Below, in pieces: positions 4,132-6,407 of a stretch of 6,407 nucleotides of DNA (within the stretch, counting starts at the first letter, position 1; each line of letters begins with the position of its first letter). The notes under the pieces were generated by a model. It was not told where the DNA came from and did no database searches. It saw only the letters and a program-made list of their open reading frames with translations. This stretch comes from Ruminococcus flavefaciens (GTDB lineage Bacteria; Bacillota; Clostridia; Oscillospirales; Ruminococcaceae), in contig CADBAC010000064.1 of NCBI GenBank assembly GCA_902792495.1, positions 1 through 6,407 on the forward strand, given 5' to 3'. Both the position numbers and the translations under genes were made by a program.

Positions 4132-6407
4132 ATGAATTTATCAATGAAATGGCTCGGCGATTACGTAAAAGCCGATATGCCTGTTAAAGATCTCTGCCAC
4201 GCTCTTACAATGAGCGGCTCAAAGGTAGAGTGCTTTGAAGAAGAAGGAAAAAATATATCTAAGGTAGTAGTCGGAAAGATACTCTCCAAGGGACCTCACG
4301 AAAACGCTGATGCGCTCTTCGTATGCCAGGTGGATATCGGTGCTGACGCTCCCATACAGATAGTTACAAACGCTAAGAACGTCAAGGAGGGCGACCTCGT
4401 TCCTGTTGCTCTGGACGGCGCTGTTCTCCCCGAGGGCAAGATCAAGAAGTGCAAGATGCGTGGAGTTGAAAGCTTCGGTATGTTCTGCGGACTTGATACT
4501 CTCGGCCTGACCACTCACGATTTCCCATACGCTGACCCCGAGGGCGTTTTCGTTATCGAGGAAGACTGCAAGCCCGGTCAGGACATCCACTCCGCTATCG
4601 GTCTGGACGACACTTCCATCGAGTTTGAGATCACTTCAAACCGTCCTGACTGTCTCAGCGTTATCGGCCTTGCAAGAGAAACTGCTGCTACTTACGGCAC
4701 AGAACTGAAAGTCAATGCTCCCGAATTCAAGGGCGTTGACGGCGATATCAACTCTATGCTCAAAGTCGATATCCACAACACAGAAAAGTGCCAGAGATAC
4801 TGCGCAGGTATCGTCAAGAACGTAAAGATAGGCCCTTCTCCAAGATGGATGAGAGAGAGACTCCGTGCCAGCGGTGTACGTCCTATCAACAACTTCGTTG
4901 ATATCACAAACTATGTTATGCTGGAATACGGTCAGCCTATGCACGCTTTCGACCTCCGCTACGTTGAGGGCGCACACATCAATGTCCGCAACGCAAAGAA
5001 CGGCGAGAAGATAATGACTCTCGACGGCGTTGAGCGTGAACTTACTGACGATATGCTTGTTATCGCTGACGAGAAGAAGCCCGTTGCTGTTGCAGGTATC
5101 ATGGGCGGCGAGTACAGCGGTATCATGGACGACACTACTACTGTTGTATTTGAATCAGCATACTTCGAGCCTTCACAGGTAAGACAGACTTCCAAAAAGC
5201 TGAAGCTGAAGTCAGACGCTTCTTCACGCTACGAAAAGGGCGTTGACAGACTTATCTCAATGACCTGCTTAAAGCGTGCTTTCCAGCTTGTTGAGGAACT
5301 GGGCGCAGGTGAAGTTCTCAACACAGTTATCGACTGCGACTACACAGACAAGACTCCTGCTTCTGTTGAGTTCAACGCTGAGTGGATAAACAATTTCCTC
5401 GGCACTGATATCCCCGAGGCAGACATGATAAAGTACCTCGAGCGCCTTGAATTCAAGGTTGAGGGCGAAAAGGTCATTGCTCCGTCATTCCGTATAGATA
5501 TCGGCTGCAAGGCTGACATAGCTGAGGAAGTTGCACGTATCTACGGCTACAACAACATCCCTTCCACCGACTTCCGTGGAGTTGCAAGGGCTGAATTCAC
5601 AGAGGAGCAGAAGTTCGCACGTACACTGAGAAATGCTGCTGTTTCTCTTGGAGGATACGAGATAGCTACTTATTCTTTCGTTTCACCAAAGTACTTCGAC
5701 AAGATCAGACTTCCTGAGGGAAGCAAGCTGAGAAATGCCGTAAAGATAGTAAATCCTCTCGGTGAGGATACAAGCGTTATGAGAACAACTACCATTCCTT
5801 CAATGCTTGACGTCCTCTCATTCAACTACAACAACAGAAACGATAAGGCCTGCCTCTTTGAAATTTCAAAGGAGTACCTCCCTGCTTCCGAGGAAAAGCC
5901 TTACATCAACGGCGATACACTCGCAAACAGCGGCAAAAAGAAGCACAAGTACCAGTATTCACTTCCTGATGAGGGCAAGGAATACATCCTCTATGATTGC
6001 GAAGATAATAAATCTGTCAACAGCGTAACCGATACCATTACTATCGACACAGCTTCATATAATCGCTCAGACCTTGTACTTCATGTATATACTGAGGATA
6101 ATGCAGGCAATGTAAACGAAGTTGTACAGCAGATGGATATCGACGTAACAGAGCCAGAAGTAAAGATAGAATATCTCAATGATGATGAGAACAGCATCGT
6201 TGTTGACGGCGATAACACTTACTTCAACAAGTCACGTAAAGCAAAAATAACTATTGTTGAAAGAAGCAGTCATTTTAATGCTGACGGCGCAAGAGACAGC
6301 ATTAAGATAAGGCCTGTCAATAACAGAGGTGAAGAAATCGCCTCGGCAATGCCTTTTATCGGTCAATGGATCGATACCCCCGATCCTTATGATACAGATA
6401 AGGATAT
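4132..6407 (+). CDS. pheT: PheT (Phe-tRNA synthetase beta) N-terminal ~590 residues, continuing in frame into Ig-like surface protein; open at right edge
   Basis: The frame runs 758 codons to the edge without a stop. The ATG follows GAAAGGA (4117-4123) with good spacing, and MNLSMKWLGDYV is the classic PheT start. Residues to about 587 are ordinary PheT. The EMAP-like tRNA-binding OB domain is at about 38-150. The B3/B4 editing domain includes RPINNFVDITNYVMLEYGQP (250-269) followed by MHAFD, and FESAYFEPSQVRQTSKKLKL. The B5 domain ends in DIAEEVARIYGY (462-473), whose Asp456, Asp462, Glu465 and Glu466 match family Mg-binding positions. The start of the class II-like core carries NPLGEDTSVMRTT and LFEISKEYLP (575-584 approx.). 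PheT is normally near 800 residues. Here the rest of the core and the C-terminal FDX-ACB anticodon-binding domain are absent, replaced by Ig-like sequence. The subunit should therefore not function as written. Misassembly, or rearrangement with an intact copy elsewhere, is the likeliest explanation. Confidence 0.9.
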   Translation, partial: MNLSMKWLGDYVKADMPVKDLCHALTMSGSKVECFEEEGKNISKVVVGKILSKGPHENADALFVCQVDIGADAPIQIVTNAKNVKEGDLVPVALDGAVLPEGKIKKCKMRGVESFGMFCGLDTLGLTTHDFPYADPEGVFVIEEDCKPGQDIHSAIGLDDTSIEFEITSNRPDCLSVIGLARETAATYGTELKVNAPEFKGVDGDINSMLKVDIHNTEKCQRYCAGIVKNVKIGPSPRWMRERLRASGVRPINNFVDITNYVMLEYGQPMHAFDLRYVEGAHINVRNAKNGEKIMTLDGVERELTDDMLVIADEKKPVAVAGIMGGEYSGIMDDTTTVVFESAYFEPSQVRQTSKKLKLKSDASSRYEKGVDRLISMTCLKRAFQLVEELGAGEVLNTVIDCDYTDKTPASVEFNAEWINNFLGTDIPEADMIKYLERLEFKVEGEKVIAPSFRIDIGCKADIAEEVARIYGYNNIPSTDFRGVARAEFTEEQKFARTLRNAAVSLGGYEIATYSFVSPKYFDKIRLPEGSKLRNAVKIVNPLGEDTSVMRTTTIPSMLDVLSFNYNNRNDKACLFEISKEYLPASEEKPYINGDTLANSGKKKHKYQYSLPDEGKEYILYDCEDNKSVNSVTDTITIDTASYNRSDLVLHVYTEDNAGNVNEVVQQMDIDVTEPEVKIEYLNDDENSIVVDGDNTYFNKSRKAKITIVERSSHFNADGARDSIKIRPVNNRGEEIASAMPFIGQWIDTPDPYDTDKD
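5905..6407 (+). other. Ig-like extracellular repeat segment of a surface protein, fused in frame to pheT
   Basis: From about residue 592 of the open frame the sequence no longer resembles PheT. It shows KYQYSLPDEGKEYILYD (606-622), TITIDTASY, then LVLHVYTEDNAGNV with the DNAGN signature, then IDVTEPEVKIEYLNDD, TYFNKSRKAKITIVERSSHF (a 'KYF..AR.ATITI.ERNF'-type strand pair) and QWIDTPDPYDTDKD. This order is typical of tandem Ig-like or cadherin-like repeats in large secreted or cell-wall proteins of Firmicutes, where the next strands would be expected beyond the right edge. Codons are more A/T-ending (GAT, AAT, ATA, AAA) than in the pheT part. The exact join cannot be placed better than about 5880-5930. 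No start codon with a ribosome-binding site is seen at the join, so this is an internal piece of another gene. Confidence 0.75.

Noticed and set aside
4219..5195. Several - strand open frames opposite pheT (4219-4590, 4636-4977, 4959-5195)
   Set aside because: They lie antisense to highly conserved PheT sequence, lack ribosome-binding sites and have low-complexity Ser/Val-rich translations typical of shadow frames.
5807..6028. + strand 73-codon frame overlapping the pheT/Ig-like join
   Set aside because: It is Ser/Thr-rich, out of frame with pheT, and has no ribosome-binding site. It does not explain the junction.
4132..6407. A new synthetase-adhesin fusion system
   Set aside because: The fusion removes domains essential for aminoacylation, has no linker, export signal or start at the join, and is better explained as misassembly or rearrangement; it is kept only as an observation to verify.

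Overview
The window looks like chromosomal DNA from a gut or rumen Clostridia, probably a Ruminococcus-like member of the Oscillospiraceae. This is inferred from a family-10-like glycosyl hydrolase, a DUF6106-like membrane protein, a T-box-controlled phenylalanyl-tRNA synthetase operon, and two kinds of short palindromic AT/GC repeat elements in the gaps. No database search was possible.

Layout, left to right. (1) 1-870, + strand: the 3' part of a GHL10/DUF187-type glycosyl hydrolase, open at the left edge and stopping abruptly at the last barrel strand. (2) 876-1107: a non-coding, MITE-like element with 37-nt imperfect terminal inverted repeats and three inner hairpins, the first of which can act as a terminator. 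Just beyond it, 1110-1160 reads as 16 codons plus stop and may be the displaced C-terminus of the hydrolase. (3) 1178-1711, - strand: a two-TM hypothetical protein. (4) 1765-1831: two back-to-back sigma-A-type promoters. (5) 1845-2082: a T-box leader with a TTC (Phe) specifier and a terminator. (6) 2082-2272: a second repeat element, inserted in the transcribed leader between the T-box terminator and the pheS ribosome-binding site. (7) 2295-3323: pheS, intact. (8) 3351-3881: a two-TM hypothetical protein between pheS and pheT, followed by about 250 bases of apparent gene debris. (9) 4132 to the right edge: one open frame that begins as an ordinary pheT and, near nt 5880-5930, changes without a stop into an extracellular Ig-like repeat protein.

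PheS and PheT together form the alpha2-beta2 phenylalanyl-tRNA synthetase. The T-box senses uncharged tRNA-Phe and should set transcription of the whole pheS-orf-pheT unit. The most striking feature is the pheT/Ig-like chimera. It removes the C-terminal quarter of an essential subunit, so an assembly misjoin or a local rearrangement with an intact pheT elsewhere is more likely than a functional new fusion. I found no convincing new defence, mobile or biosynthetic system.
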